Assembly (NCBI RefSeq): GCF_947623445.1
Contig: NC_135246.1
Span: 19,836,288 to 19,900,287, forward strand
Length of the DNA: 64,000 nt
Reading direction: 5' to 3'
Origin: Clavelina lepadiformis
Lineage: Eukaryota > Chordata > Ascidiacea > Aplousobranchia > Clavelinidae
Part shown: in pieces, positions 27,101 to 38,772 of the stretch
Layout: every line of letters starts with the position of its first letter
How positions within the stretch are numbered: position 1 is the stretch's first letter
Position numbers and translations under genes: made by a program
Notes under the pieces: generated by a model
The model's database searches: none
What the model was told of the DNA's origin: nothing
The model's input: only the letters and a program-made list of their open reading frames with translations

Positions 27101-30100
27101 TGTCTCTTATAATTATCATCGATAAATGCAGTATTATGGTGCAACAATCACGACAACCACCTGGTCGGCAGGTGCAGTTGCAGTGATGACGTCATCGAAC
27201 GCATCATCAAGGATAAATTCTCCGACAGAAGAAAGTTCCGGAGTGTAGATCTCAGGGGCGGAAGGTGAGAGTGATCCGATCTGATCTTTAGCTTCTTCTG
27301 CAGGCGCACTTGCTTCCACTGACTCCTCCAAGGACTCTGTTCATATGGCATGTGTTGAACATTGTGATGTAGCAATGTATACAGTGGCATAAGAATATAA
27401 AAGAGCCACAACACAATTAAAGCACATAATTTAAACTTTTGAAAATAAAACTCTTCTCACTCCTTAGGCTACTCAATTTTTCCTACACTTTCATAAAAAC
27501 TTATAATAAAGTTGATTTACTTACACAATTCCAAACACCTAATTACTTTATTTATGTTGCTTACGAGATATTGATACTCATTTCAAATTATTGTGTGAAG
27601 CACAAGACCTACCTTGCCCAGAATAAGCCAGGACAGCATGGATGCCAGAGTCGGCCTGGTTGGCTGGGTCCTGGTCCTGCTTCGTTGTACAAAGTTTATA
27701 GAAATGGCCAGGTACAACAGGGCTGCACATTCCCTGAAGGTTTGCAGCTTTAGCCGACTCTTCTGTGACATCATCATCGGCTTTCCTGCTCACTTGGGCT
27801 TGGTCTTCATCTTGGACTCCATTCCAATCACTTTCTGTGTCTGAATAATCGAAGTCAGCAAGTTGTCAAATTCATGAAACATGAAGAACTATAACAACTT
27901 CAATGCAGCTTATATATAGTTTATGATTCCAGTAGCTGCTGCAAGGATTTACAGCCGTCCCCTGCAAATTGCAATTCATATTTAAACATAGTTGAAAAGA
28001 TTAGAACAAGTGTGTTACAGACTCAAAAGATCACTTTCTCGGAATTTCTCGAATGTACAATCACTCCGGTCTTGTAGCTAGAGCAAGTCAGTACTTGCTT
28101 AACTATGCAGGCCATATTTAACGTGTCATATATAACTTAATAAGCTATAACAGGGTGGTCCAAGACTGCGAACATGAAGGGCCACATTAGGGTCTGAGAA
28201 AAACTTCACGGGCCGCATAGTGAGAAATGATAACGCGTTGCTGAAAGTAGAAACGTTGTTAACTACTGTTCGCAGGCTATGAACATTAACAAATCTTGTC
28301 GCTTACAAAATACAGTTGTATGAATGAAATGAAATGAATGAAAGGAAAGGACTGAGTTTGCTGTTCTGATCGACCTAATGTTTTGCTGCACGCCTAACTC
28401 ACTTTTTAATCTCTGCTTGCGACTCTGCGTTTTTGCTTTTGCATATGGTGTCGATCTCTGCTTTAAATTCAGTGGTCGACAGACGTAAGCAGGCATCCAG
28501 GGTTTCATCAGCCATTCTGTTCCGTGTGTCGCTTTTTAATCGCTTCATAATGGAGAAAGTGCTTTCACATATGTATGTGCTACCAAACATGGAGCATATC
28601 TTCAGTGCGAAGTCGTTTAATCGTGGAAACTGTTCGTTGCTTAAAAGCCTCCAAAAGGCGTCGTAACGCTCATTCTTACGTGAAAGAAGAAAAGGGTCTG
28701 ACTGCAATTCACATAGTTCTTGCTGAACGTAAGATGGTTGGGATTCTATAACTATTTCCATTGGATTGTTGAAAAGCTCCATTTGTGCTTTCAGCAAATC
28801 AAAGTCAGCGAATCTGTCGTTAAACTCATCGATGATGTCACCAATTTTGTTAGAAAATGCAGAAAAATCGATACTTTTTCTTTCACCAAGTACTTCACTG
28901 CATGCAGGAAAGTGGGTAGCATCATTCCTTTGCAAAGAAGCCTTAAATAGCACAAGTTTCTTGCGAAAACCTTCAATGTGTCCAACCAATTGAGAAATAT
29001 TTTGTTTCTTACCTTGCAGTTTCATGTTTAGGATATTGAAGTGATTACTAATGTCTGTCAAGAACGCCAACGAACCAATGAACTTGTCATCACTCAACTG
29101 AATCTGGTATGTCTCGGTCGTCCCTTCTATCTCATTCTGGAGAAAATTTAGTATTTCTTTTCGCAAAGAAAAGAAATGTTTCAATGTTTTGCCTGCACTT
29201 AACCATCGAATTTTTGAGAATAGTGGAACATCTTCATATTCTGCACCCACATCTTTTAAGAACTGGATGAATTTTCTATGTCTCTGGGCTCTGTTTCCCC
29301 CTTTGATGATGTTGACTATATTCGTCACACTAAGCATAACATCACTCATCTGCAAAACTTTGGCACATAGTGCTTCTTGGTGAATGATACAATGCAATGT
29401 TGGGCAGTTCACTCCATGATCTTTTAGAATGCCAACTAGTCCTCTCTTTCGTCCTGTCATTGCCCTGGCACCATCTGTTACAACACATGCACACTTCTCA
29501 AATCCTCCATAAGCATCAACGACAGACGCAAGGCTGTTATATATGTCGATACCTTTTGTAGTTCCACGAAGTGGAGATATCTTGAGTAGTTCTTCAAATA
29601 CAGTAAAGTTTTTATCAATAGTGCGAATGAAAACCAAAAGCTGGGAAACGTCACTGATGTCAGTACTTTCATCCAAGGCTAAAGAGAAGTACTTGCATTG
29701 TTGAACAACGTCTTTCAATTGCACAGTCACGTTTTCGCTCAATTCTGCCACTCTTCTTGCAACGGTTTGATGAGATAAAGAAACGTTTTCAAATTTTTTG
29801 GCTATTTTTTTATCTCCAAAGGAAAGGGCCATCTTAATCGCACACTCTTTTACAATCTCCCCGTCTCGAAAAGCTTTTCCATGTTTTGCGAGCGTTAGAG
29901 CAACTTCGTATGAAGCTTTAAGGTCTGCAGTTGAATCGGGTTTGGAAAAACCAATAATCATTTTTTTTTGCTTGGAATAATTGCCCTTTAACTCTTTCAA
30001 AATTGCTTCCCTAGAAGTTCCATGGTATTGGCCATATTTTTTCTCATGCATGGTGCTGTAATGTCGCTTTAAATTAAACTCTTTAGGCACTGAAATAACT

Positions 30101-31009
30101 TGCAAGCAAACCAGACACTGTGGTTTACCATTGCTATTGGCAAAAAAATACCTTTCCTCCCAAGTAGAATTGAACTCTCTGTTTTCCTCTGACACTTTTC
30201 TTTTGACACTCATGCTTTTAGTAAACTTTTCCCCTTGACTAAATAAACGAGTTGCAGCTAATTTACAACCAAATTCGAGAGTGTACTCTGCGCTAGCAAC
30301 AAAAGCAAAATATCAACGCACGTTTGTGTCGTCACAAACCGACATTGTTCCCTCATAGTTACCTATTGACCCGATTATGCACGACTTATTTAGGGTTGTG
30401 GCGAATGTAATGTATTTATAAAGCGTAGGTGTATTTTTAAACCTTGGATTTAGCACTGATAATTCCGGCATCCACAAAGTGTTCGCGGGCCGCACAAAAG
30501 CTTCACGCGGGCCGCATGCGGCCCGCGTGCCAGGGTTTGGACCACCCTGAGCTATAATGCCAGGCAGTGAATGCATTCTGGCATATATGATACATTCATT
30601 TAAGCATCTCTCAATGGCTGACTAATAGAACCAGCGTGAGCACCTCCTTCCACATGAGTCATGGCTTGATCAGATGTTTCCTGGTTTGCCGGAGCTTCTT
30701 CCACACGAGCGGGTGCATTAGAAGATCCGAGGATTTTTGATGCAGTATCTGCAACGTCATCCTCAATTTTGGGCTGAAAAAATTATCAAATCTTTTGTGA
30801 TTTTCTTCGGTATGCTAATGATGACTGAAGCAATTCTAGCAAAGTTAATTGTGTAGCAAAATACGTATTCAAATAAAACGTATCTAGGGCCTAGAACGCT
30901 TAAAACACACATATATACAAACATATTCCACATAGTGAGAAACATCTTTTATTCTTACCTTAACCTTCTTCTTACTCTTTGGTTTCTTTGGTCTAACAGC
31001 TTGCTCCAT
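9118..31009 (-). CDS. EPG5: EPG5, ectopic P-granules autophagy tether
   Basis: EPG5 is a very large Rab7 effector that tethers autophagosomes to late endosomes and lysosomes; loss in humans causes Vici syndrome. Exon 1 (30959-31009) encodes MEQAVRPKKPKSKKK, like the human start MAEAVKPQ followed by a basic stretch. Further exons include about 30641-30774 (end uncertain), 27611-27842, 27161-27336, 26786-26902 (ending in an IYPSL motif like human LYPEL), 25917-26057 (PFTQDQL and LLLNYYQ, matching human PFTKEQL and LLLNYSR), 25697-25807 and 25321-25552 (HRYEVV, matching HRYQRV). Dozens of exons follow; the last, 9118-9312, ends LRHIMLQS. The exon before it ends at 9453 and joins it in phase. Later exons such as those near 11630-12200 and 13040-13630 are clearly coding but were not individually resolved. 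A hAT transposon sits in the intron between 27842 and about 30641. Confidence 0.9.
18575..18645. other. Cluster of TTAATTA-type motifs in an EPG5 intron
   Basis: A run of overlapping TTAATTA and AATTAATT cores occupies an intron. It resembles a homeodomain-binding cluster, but low sequence complexity explains it equally well. Confidence 0.3.
28151..30549 (-). mobile_element. Apparently intact hAT DNA transposon (Charlie-like)
   Basis: The element is 2,399 bases long. It begins CAGGGTGGTCCAA (28151-28163) and ends with the exact reverse complement (30537-30549), giving 13-base terminal inverted repeats. It is flanked by perfect 8-base target-site duplications AGCTATAA (28143-28150 and 30550-30557), the hallmark length for hAT. 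GGGCCGCAT motifs recur just inside both ends, as in other hAT elements. It encodes an uninterrupted transposase on the minus strand and lies in an EPG5 intron in the same orientation as the host gene. The intact frame and perfect duplications suggest a recent insertion. Because it is intronic, EPG5 coding sequence is not disrupted. Confidence 0.96.
28399..30213 (-). CDS. hAT transposase, BED-finger type
   Basis: A single-exon protein of 604 residues that would cut and paste the surrounding element. It starts with a BED-type zinc finger (C33, C36, H51, H56). The RNase H-like core follows: the first catalytic aspartate is probably in LALDESTD, the second in CVVTDGARAM, and the catalytic glutamate in the C-terminal hATC region is probably in TYICESTFS, followed by MKRLKSDTRNRM. 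No stop or frameshift interrupts it, so it could be functional. It resembles the GTF2IRD2/ZBED5/FAM200-type transposase branch (Charlie-like). The assignment to hAT is very secure; the subfamily is inferred from overall resemblance. Confidence 0.96.
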   Translation of the reverse strand: MSVKRKVSEENREFNSTWEERYFFANSNGKPQCLVCLQVISVPKEFNLKRHYSTMHEKKYGQYHGTSREAILKELKGNYSKQKKMIIGFSKPDSTADLKASYEVALTLAKHGKAFRDGEIVKECAIKMALSFGDKKIAKKFENVSLSHQTVARRVAELSENVTVQLKDVVQQCKYFSLALDESTDISDVSQLLVFIRTIDKNFTVFEELLKISPLRGTTKGIDIYNSLASVVDAYGGFEKCACVVTDGARAMTGRKRGLVGILKDHGVNCPTLHCIIHQEALCAKVLQMSDVMLSVTNIVNIIKGGNRAQRHRKFIQFLKDVGAEYEDVPLFSKIRWLSAGKTLKHFFSLRKEILNFLQNEIEGTTETYQIQLSDDKFIGSLAFLTDISNHFNILNMKLQGKKQNISQLVGHIEGFRKKLVLFKASLQRNDATHFPACSEVLGERKSIDFSAFSNKIGDIIDEFNDRFADFDLLKAQMELFNNPMEIVIESQPSYVQQELCELQSDPFLLSRKNERYDAFWRLLSNEQFPRLNDFALKICSMFGSTYICESTFSIMKRLKSDTRNRMADETLDACLRLSTTEFKAEIDTICKSKNAESQAEIKK

Positions 31010-33595
31010 GGCATGGGAAATTAACCGAGTAACGACAGAAACAACAAGTTATCAGTTGAATATTATCACAATGCACAGTTCTTTCATTACAGCAGATGAA
31101 TGCCTAATACATGAGTAGGGAAAAACTTATCAGATCTTGTGAAATGTTGAACCGATCATTAGGCTACCTACAGTAACCCCGGTTACCGAGCTGTTCTTTG
31201 TGCAAGTTCTGACGGTTACACATATTTTTATTTTGGTATTTTTATTTGCAAAACACCCTCACGACCACCATAGACTCGCTAGTTCATATTGTATTTTTTT
31301 TCCATATTATGTTCCGTGCAAACCATTACCCCAAAATTTATGTGTTTTCAGGCACAATTTCTTGTCAAAGACTACTATAATTTCCAGTTGGGCACACAAA
31401 CACACCAACAAATGTGAAGTTAACTTCACGACAATGCCACACCATAGACTTCTAAATCATTGGTGAAATCGCTTGATCATAAACTCCACAGATAATAAGT
31501 TTACAAATTCACTTGAATATAATTGAAATAAAATACAACTGAATGAAATTTAACATTTGACAAGAAGTTTTCAAATTTCAACTTCAGATCTTCAACTCAG
31601 CAACTGGCAGGTACTTGTTGCATATAGTGACGTGGTCTTAAAATCTCTTCCGTTTTCAGGCTTAGTAAAAAATGATTTTCAATTTCACGACATTTCACGT
31701 AATGCTCAAATCTTTTACACACACTCCTTATACACATTACTGTACGCCTTCATGCTATCTAATTCTACTCTGGTCTAGGCTAGTCAGGCCAACTTGTCAG
31801 GCTGCCGTTTGCTGGCAAGGTTAAAAGAAACAGCCTAATAAAAATTTTCTTCGGTGTTATAGCTCTATTGTTTGTTCAAAGCTGTAAAACCAGGCTAAAC
31901 ACACATTTTGTAGTAACATTTCATATCATTCACAAGCTTCCATCTACCCACCCAGGTTGGCAAATTGTTTACATTCGATTCCAGCATCAGCTGGTATGTT
32001 GTCATTCAGACGTCACACACCATCGGTGTCACGAGAAGGGTCAATATTTCGACATAAACATCTTAATTTCGCCGACTTAAAACAAACAAACGTTGCACGC
32101 TCTCATTTCTTCTTTATTTTAGTCGTAAAATTAATAAAACTTTGTATGGGAACTTTTACGGAGGTAAGCTCGGTAACCCAGGCTTTAACGATACGAAACT
32201 AACTTGTGCCAAAACTTTCTTTAGTCAGCGGGAAAAGGATGACGTCCTCGCCAAAATATTTTCGAAATTAGGAGTCAAGCTGAGCTTTTATGATGAATTC
32301 GAAGTTAAATGAAAATTGAATTGGACAAGATTTTGATGACTGATTTTAAGTTGCGAAAACATAAGGCGCCGTAAGTGCTGGTAAAAAGGTCTAATTTTTC
32401 TGCTTATTTTATTATAAATTGAAATTGCTAAAATGCAATTAAACGAAAAACCTGCTTGGGGCTCACTGAAATTTTGTATGTTACTGCAGTATGGCTTAGG
32501 CTTGTGACGATTACGTCACGAGTCACGAGTTGTTTTCGAGATGTTTGGAATTTAATTTGGGATCTTGTAATTCAGTTGTTTACCAGACTTGAGTTTTCCT
32601 TAATGACGTCAGATAAATTTCCTCGATTGAACTAGTTTGCCACATATATATACTGTTGTAATGTTTACGATCTTGCCCTTTTACCGTTTCGCGTGTTACT
32701 GAGCGCGATGTAACATTCAGCAAGATTTGCCCAAAGGCAAAAGCCTTTGTGTTATAATAAATAAAATGGGAACTTTATAATTTAGTAATTTGCATGGACA
32801 GAATTCAACCAACTAACAGCATAGTCACGCAATTTGAGAAATGAAAACTCATATCATCGAAGCAGAAGTAAAACAAGTTATCAACCATCAATCGTCCTCG
32901 CTCATATTCAAACAATTACCGCCAACATATGCGGTCTTTATGACAGATGAGTTTCTTGTGTAATACTTCACACAAGTAGTGCACGAACGAATTTATTTGT
33001 CATAGGCTATTAGGCCTATTTCATGAAATCCTAATAAAATTACATATTACTAACTTTTCCAATTGAATGTTAAAGTCAAGACAGCAATTTTGGACCAGAA
33101 AAGTCAAACTTCATTAATTTTCACTCACCTAATCCTCCAATTTTGGCAAACTTAATCATGCGACCTGCAAGTTTTCAACGCGCCATTTGCTAGGGTAATC
33201 CCCGCACTGAAGAGCATCACCGGCCATGCTGGCCTCTGATTGGTCGAACACATTTATTTTAACCATTACGTATAACATCCAACAAAACCATCGAAATCGC
33301 AAAATTTCAGCATGCGCGGCTCCTATAGGTTTCACCCCATTTATCGGTCGAAGTTACCTGATGCACTAACCCTGACTTCAATAAGCAACCGTCACTTTGA
33401 GACGACAAACACAGCTCATAAATTCGCAAATTTAATGAAACAAAAGAAAGCAGCAAAACACACAACTTTCATCGCTTGCAAGTCGGGTAAATTGTATTCA
33501 AACGTCATCACAACAGAAGTGTGAGGTGTTGCACATCTGCGTGGCATGCTGCTCACGTGATATCAGAATCAAGTTGAAAGTTGGTTGGAATTGAA
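31010..33595. other. EPG5 5' flank and PSMA2 3' flank
   Basis: This 2.6 kb lies between the EPG5 start codon and the PSMA2 stop, both genes being on the minus strand, so it should contain the EPG5 promoter. It also carries the second copy of the dispersed repeat (32685-32980). The open frames in it have no recognisable homology. A TTTATT at 33253-33258 (AATAAA on the minus strand) could be the PSMA2 polyadenylation signal. Confidence 0.55.
32685..32980 (-). repeat. Dispersed repeat, copy B (unclassified)
   Basis: The reverse complement of this segment is similar to 7650-7965 over nearly its whole length, with scattered substitutions and small indels. The two copies are about 25 kb apart in opposite orientation. 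No coding frame or clear terminal inverted repeat was seen. Confidence 0.75.
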
Positions 33596-36389
33596 CTAAG
33601 CAATCGAGGCGAGGTAATCTTTCACTTCAGATGGTGAGAGTCGATGGAATCCTTCTTCGTTTGCGATCCCGATCTCAATGTTGTCTTCAGTCATCACGCC
33701 CTCGAATGATTCCTGCATCACAATTGCATTTTATTACTTAACTAAAGTCGAAAATTTCCAGTGATATTCAAAATAAGTAGTTAGTGAGTGAGTGAGTAAG
33801 TTTTGTTAGTGAGAGTAAAACAAGCAGTAACGATAATAATTGTAAACGGCAATGAGTGGTACACAAAGTATTCAAATCAACACATTTACCACAGTATAAA
33901 AAATATTAAAAGTAGTATTCGTAATTCAACACGCCTTAGCAGCTATAAGTAATATTTGAATAAGATTGAGAACATTCATGTACTTACTTTCAGAGTAAGT
34001 ATTGCAGTGTGCACAGCATCTTCTAATTCCAGGTCTTCGTTATACCTGCATGATAATTACAACATAAAGTTAATGTCAGGATTGAGAATTACTCAGATGG
34101 AACTAGTTAGCGGTCCTGGTGACCAGTTTCAGTTTTGGAAAAGATCCTAAAAAATAAAAAACAAAAGAAAAATGAATCCAGCAGAAAAAAGCTCAGACGA
34201 GCAACAAGGAAAGTCTTCAAAGGCAAAAGCATTCCTCAGTCGAAGCTTAAATATTACAATATCTGTCTATGACTGAAAATGCAGGATGCTTGAAACTAGA
34301 GAATGCCAGCTATGTGCACAATACCTCTTCTCTAAAAAGGATTTTCCATTTAAGTGATTTTTCCCCAGAGCTGTTGCTTTCCATGCAAAGTATGCTCCCT
34401 GCAAGATAAAAAGCAAACTTGCACGAAATATCGAGCTAAAACTTTCTAAATTTTAACCAAAGTGCTAGCAGGTGCTGGTAGTGTAGCAAGAATAAAACTT
34501 ACGGATGGGTCGCATTGGAACAGATACGGTCGGTCGTTATCCCATCCACATATCAAGAGAGACACTCCGAATGGGCGAACGCCTCTGCAATGAAATTGTC
34601 ACGCAAAATCAAATACAATCAAATACAATAAAATCAAATACGCGCTTTGCAAACATTCTACAGCAACTACAGGCCAACTTCGTACCGACGAGACATTAAA
34701 AACGCAGAAGTATGCTAGCTCATCTGTAGCTACCGGTACTTACCCTGACTGTGTGTATTCTTGCATCACAGAAGCAATTCTGTGTACCAATTGTGCGGTC
34801 GGAATGCTCTCCTGATATTGAAGAAAATAACTCTGAGCTATCTTTCTTGCTCTGGTCAGAAGGACTCTAAACATCAATCACATCATTATTAGTTGGTGAT
34901 GAAGCTGAAGTAGGAATAGGAATGAATAACTACGAGCAGGGCCACCAAGTTTAGGGCAATAGAACACAAATGCTTCTCCAGATAAAGAAATGAGAATCAT
35001 ACACCACATGTTATAAACACCTTTGATTTCATTCATATGAAACTGATAGGTATTAAACAACTATTTTGTGACGTTTCATGACATTGTTTAGCTGCAAAGC
35101 TTCTATGAAAACATTAGTTGGGCAAAAAAATGTTTTGTAATATTCGATATTCATGATACACACAGGTCAATCCACATCACCTCAGTAGACCAAGAGACCT
35201 TAATGGGTGCTCCTCAATATGTGAGTAAAATAAAACCGCACTGAAAGCAGATACTGCTATAAACAGATGGTCTTACAATGCATAAGGACAAAATAATTAT
35301 TAAATATTGAATTGAAACCAAGAGGTTGAGTTAACATTTATTTATTATGTTTTGGCATCACTTTACAAAAGCATGTTGATGGGCTAGTTGTTGGGTCTTG
35401 GTTTACTATCAGGCATCTAATGTTATGCTAATGTGATGACATCATAATTACCCATCCTCTGGCAAAAATAAAAGTCAACGGCCAGGTTGAATTTGACATT
35501 GATGTTTAAAATTTCATATAAATCTCTGGTTAGGTTAAAATATATTCATTAAAATAGCAATCGATACTCCCAGAAAGTTTCCATACTTCATCACTTTCGT
35601 TTTGAGACAGCAATACGGTAGATACAAAAATACCTTGCCGGTCATTATAAGCACTAATGCACACGAAAAATTGTGAAAGAAAATCTATACAATGATGGCA
35701 ACAACTTGCTGATAACAACTAGTATGGCCACAAGCCATGTCACACAACCTTAATTACAAAGGAATGATTAATGGCAATCTTTCAGTGACCTCCAGAACTT
35801 AAGCAAACTTAGGGTGTGACATAACAAAATTAATCCAAACAAAATAATGGATCTTCAACCTTAAACTATTAGCCCATTTTTGGGCCTGCTTGTTGAATTG
35901 ATCATGTCACAATTTGTACATATGAGTGTGACAGACGTATTTGAAGTATTTTCTGAAAGTTTTTTTCATCCAGCAGAGCAATGCAAACCCAACAAACACG
36001 TAAATTAAAGTAATTATTCGATGGCCGTATAAAAAATGTATATCGGCCTACCTGTAGTCAGGCCCCATGCCACTGTATACTATTCCAATCTTATCAGTGA
36101 TCGGTTCAACCTTGTGAATACTTTGCTCATCGTACAGGATAGATTTCTGCTTCTTCTCGGTTGCCATGACAACTCCATTCTGTGCTTTTATGCCAACCGA
36201 AGGAGACCCGGTTGTTACGGCATTTAAAGCATATTCAATCTGGACAAGTTTTCCAGTAGGGCTGCAAAAATATTACAAGAATTGCGCAACATGATTTACA
36301 ACAAACCAAAATCAGTAACTTAGTATTGTAATTTTTTGGTGCTACATGTACCTGAAAGTTGTCAATGAAAAGCTGTATCTTTCAGTCAT
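33596..36389 (-). CDS. PSMA2: Proteasome 20S subunit alpha type-2
   Basis: Alpha-2 is a structural subunit of the outer ring of the 20S proteasome, controlling substrate entry. Seven exons join in phase: 36352-36389, 36052-36261, 34744-34866, 34503-34584, 34325-34398, 33988-34045 and 33596-33712. The product is 233 residues against 234 in human. It begins [14 protein letters not shown] and continues [10 protein letters not shown], the conserved alpha-subunit N-terminal signature, then [30 protein letters not shown] and GAYFAWKA, and ends DYLASIA (human DYLAAIA). All are close matches to vertebrate PSMA2. The largest intron (34867-36051, about 1.2 kb) has no recognised gene. The start is the only Met preceding the conserved N-terminus. 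Confidence 0.98.
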
Positions 36390-38772
36390 TTTATAATAAA
36401 TCAGAAAACCTGCAAATATTCACACTAGGCCAATTCAGAATCTACAATTGGTGGAAAGAGCAAACAATCCAAAAATAAAACAGTAATTGTAACAATTATA
36501 CGGATGTGCAAAGTAAAAGAATTTAGGGTTTTATTCTTAAATATTCTATAACATTTTCTTTGAATCCAAAAATTTTAAAACCTATTTCGAATAATTTTAA
36601 ATCAATATGCTATTATTTGTCCATTTTTTGGCCCAAGAATGGTGAATTTGAGAAGTTTTAAGAGAAATCTCTAATCTGATCAGGATAAATTTATCTAAAA
36701 ATATGGGTCTAGTGCAGAAGTGCACAAACAAATGACGTCACAAATTGGATAGCAGGGGCTAGTATATGAATGCATCACTTCTGCACTAGACCCAAAAAAA
36801 ATCTAAGGTTTGTTTCGCACAAAATGACAGAGACTTGTGATGATATGATAAGATTACCTGCAAATAGAATGCCGCATAGAATACTGTTTTGTTTACGGAT
36901 ATCGGCAAAGCAAAGCATTACGTTACGTAATCAATTACTCTCTGCTTATCGTATTAAGTTGTGACAAAAATGTCGTGCATGCCTGCATTGCGTGTGTTGT
37001 TATTCATAGTTGTTCAATGCGTTACAGTCTACTAAGTTAACCCTAGAAAATGGTCGACTTTATTATGTAGCTGTCCCAACGTTTTATCTTGATGTATTCG
37101 TTCAATGAAGCTTCAAATATAATCAGAATATACAGTTGTCATTGTTGTGTAACCATTGTAGTGAGGTGGGTAAACCTTACAGGTTAAGGTACCATATATA
37201 CCACTTTTCATTACAGACTTCTGAGAATGGGAGTTTACGTTTGTTTTACTTTGCTTTTATTAAATAAAACAAACAAAAAAACGCCCAAGATAATCTCTCT
37301 GTGATGATTTACAGTACAAAGTTACCCTTTGAATGCTCAATTTCCCTTGTAATTTTTATGTTATCTAGGCTATATGAGGAAATATTCGATCATTTCACGA
37401 ATCCTAACCACATCTTGATTGCACCGGGGCCATTTGGTTGTCAATTTCGTTAAAATTCAGTTTCGTTTGTCTGCTTTACACGGGCTCGTCTTGCTGTCTC
37501 TAGCCTAGTTTATGCTAGCACAAAAGTTCTTCACCGCTTTCTTGCCCATTAACTAGGCCTATACTTTAGCCGAGTTCTCTTCACACTTGGCAATTTTCGA
37601 TTTGTCATCAACATAGACATCATAAATAAATCGTTTTTGTGAAATCTTTATGCTAATACAAAATCTCAAAAATAGAGTTGGGGTTTCGGGACCAAATTAA
37701 AAATCTCGGGATCGAGATTTCCCAGGATTTCTACTCAAAAGTTCCGGGACTGTTTGGGATTAAAAAATAAAAAACAAAAGTGCGCACATAATCTGCAGTT
37801 ACCGCATTTATTTCTTGTAATATTGATGCATAAACAGGAGCGCATCAGAACTATTTTAACTATTATAAATTTATTAAACTAGGAAAAGAATCATCAATAA
37901 TGAAGTTTAATAAGAAAGAAAGAAAGAAATTAAAAGAATACTACACTATTATTACTGACGTAATACACAAGTACAGCTGGAAAAAATAATAAATACCGAG
38001 TGCTTTAAAAGTGATCAATACTCCCAAGGCTTTAGTGACATTGCGTGGCACAGTGCACTATAAATAATTTAATTAGCAATAAAATATCGTTTGAAACCTG
38101 AGGAAGCTGTTTAGCCAGCTAGCTAACTGAACAGCGAACTTGGTAAAGAGGAAATACGTGCATGCAAGACAAACGTGAAATGTGGTGGAACTGGTAAAAT
38201 AAAACATTTTTAAAACAGAATCAGAGATGGAGTGTTTGACAATCTGCATAAACACTTCTATCATTAAAAACTGAAATCACATATCAACACCAATATCAAT
38301 GGATACTAGTTTTACTTTTAACACAATAGCGGGGAGTCATCAAGCTTTTAAAGCATTTGACTTGTAGCAGCAAACCTATTTTGAAGCTTCACACTTCACA
38401 CCACCTTTGTGATGGCTTGATTTTAACAAACAATAAAACGCGCTTAGGCCTACAGAAACTGGAGTTTCGTGAGTCTTTTGGTGCTGCAACTGCTCGAATG
38501 CTGAAGAACTAATTTCAATTTAAACCTAGAAAAAACTTTCTCTATTTTAGAGATTCCTGAATTTTGCATCAATGCTATTATATTTGCTGTTCTTTGTTAA
38601 TAGCGGATTAAATTTCAAGCACGCAGTTCAATACATTTGTCGCAATATTAATCTTGCGCGAATTTAACACAGAGGTACAGCACTAAATCGCATGCACATA
38701 TGCAATCAAGTGCGCTGTGCATTAGAAATCACAAAACAACTTTAAATTTTTCCATGGCCAATAATAAGGAAC
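36390..38772. other. PSMA2 promoter side and AIFM3 3' flank
   Basis: AT-rich sequence with no supported coding exon. It contains an 18-base perfect inverted repeat pair (36705-36793), a short GAAA-type microsatellite near 37911-37930, and at 37680-37760 a stretch rich in GGGAT/ATCCC-like words that may be a decayed transposon end. Confidence 0.5.
36705..36793. repeat. Short inverted-repeat element upstream of PSMA2
   Basis: GGGTCTAGTGCAGAAGTG (36705-36722) is repeated exactly as its reverse complement at 36776-36793, with 53 bases between. The interior contains the palindrome TGACGTCA. It could be a tiny MITE or a regulatory hairpin; no clear target-site duplication is visible. It lies about 320 bases upstream of the PSMA2 start codon. 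Confidence 0.7.

Noticed and set aside
37680-37760. A decayed transposon end rich in GGGAT/ATCCC words
   Set aside because: No terminal inverted repeat, target duplication or coding remnant could be shown, so it was only mentioned in the spacer entry.
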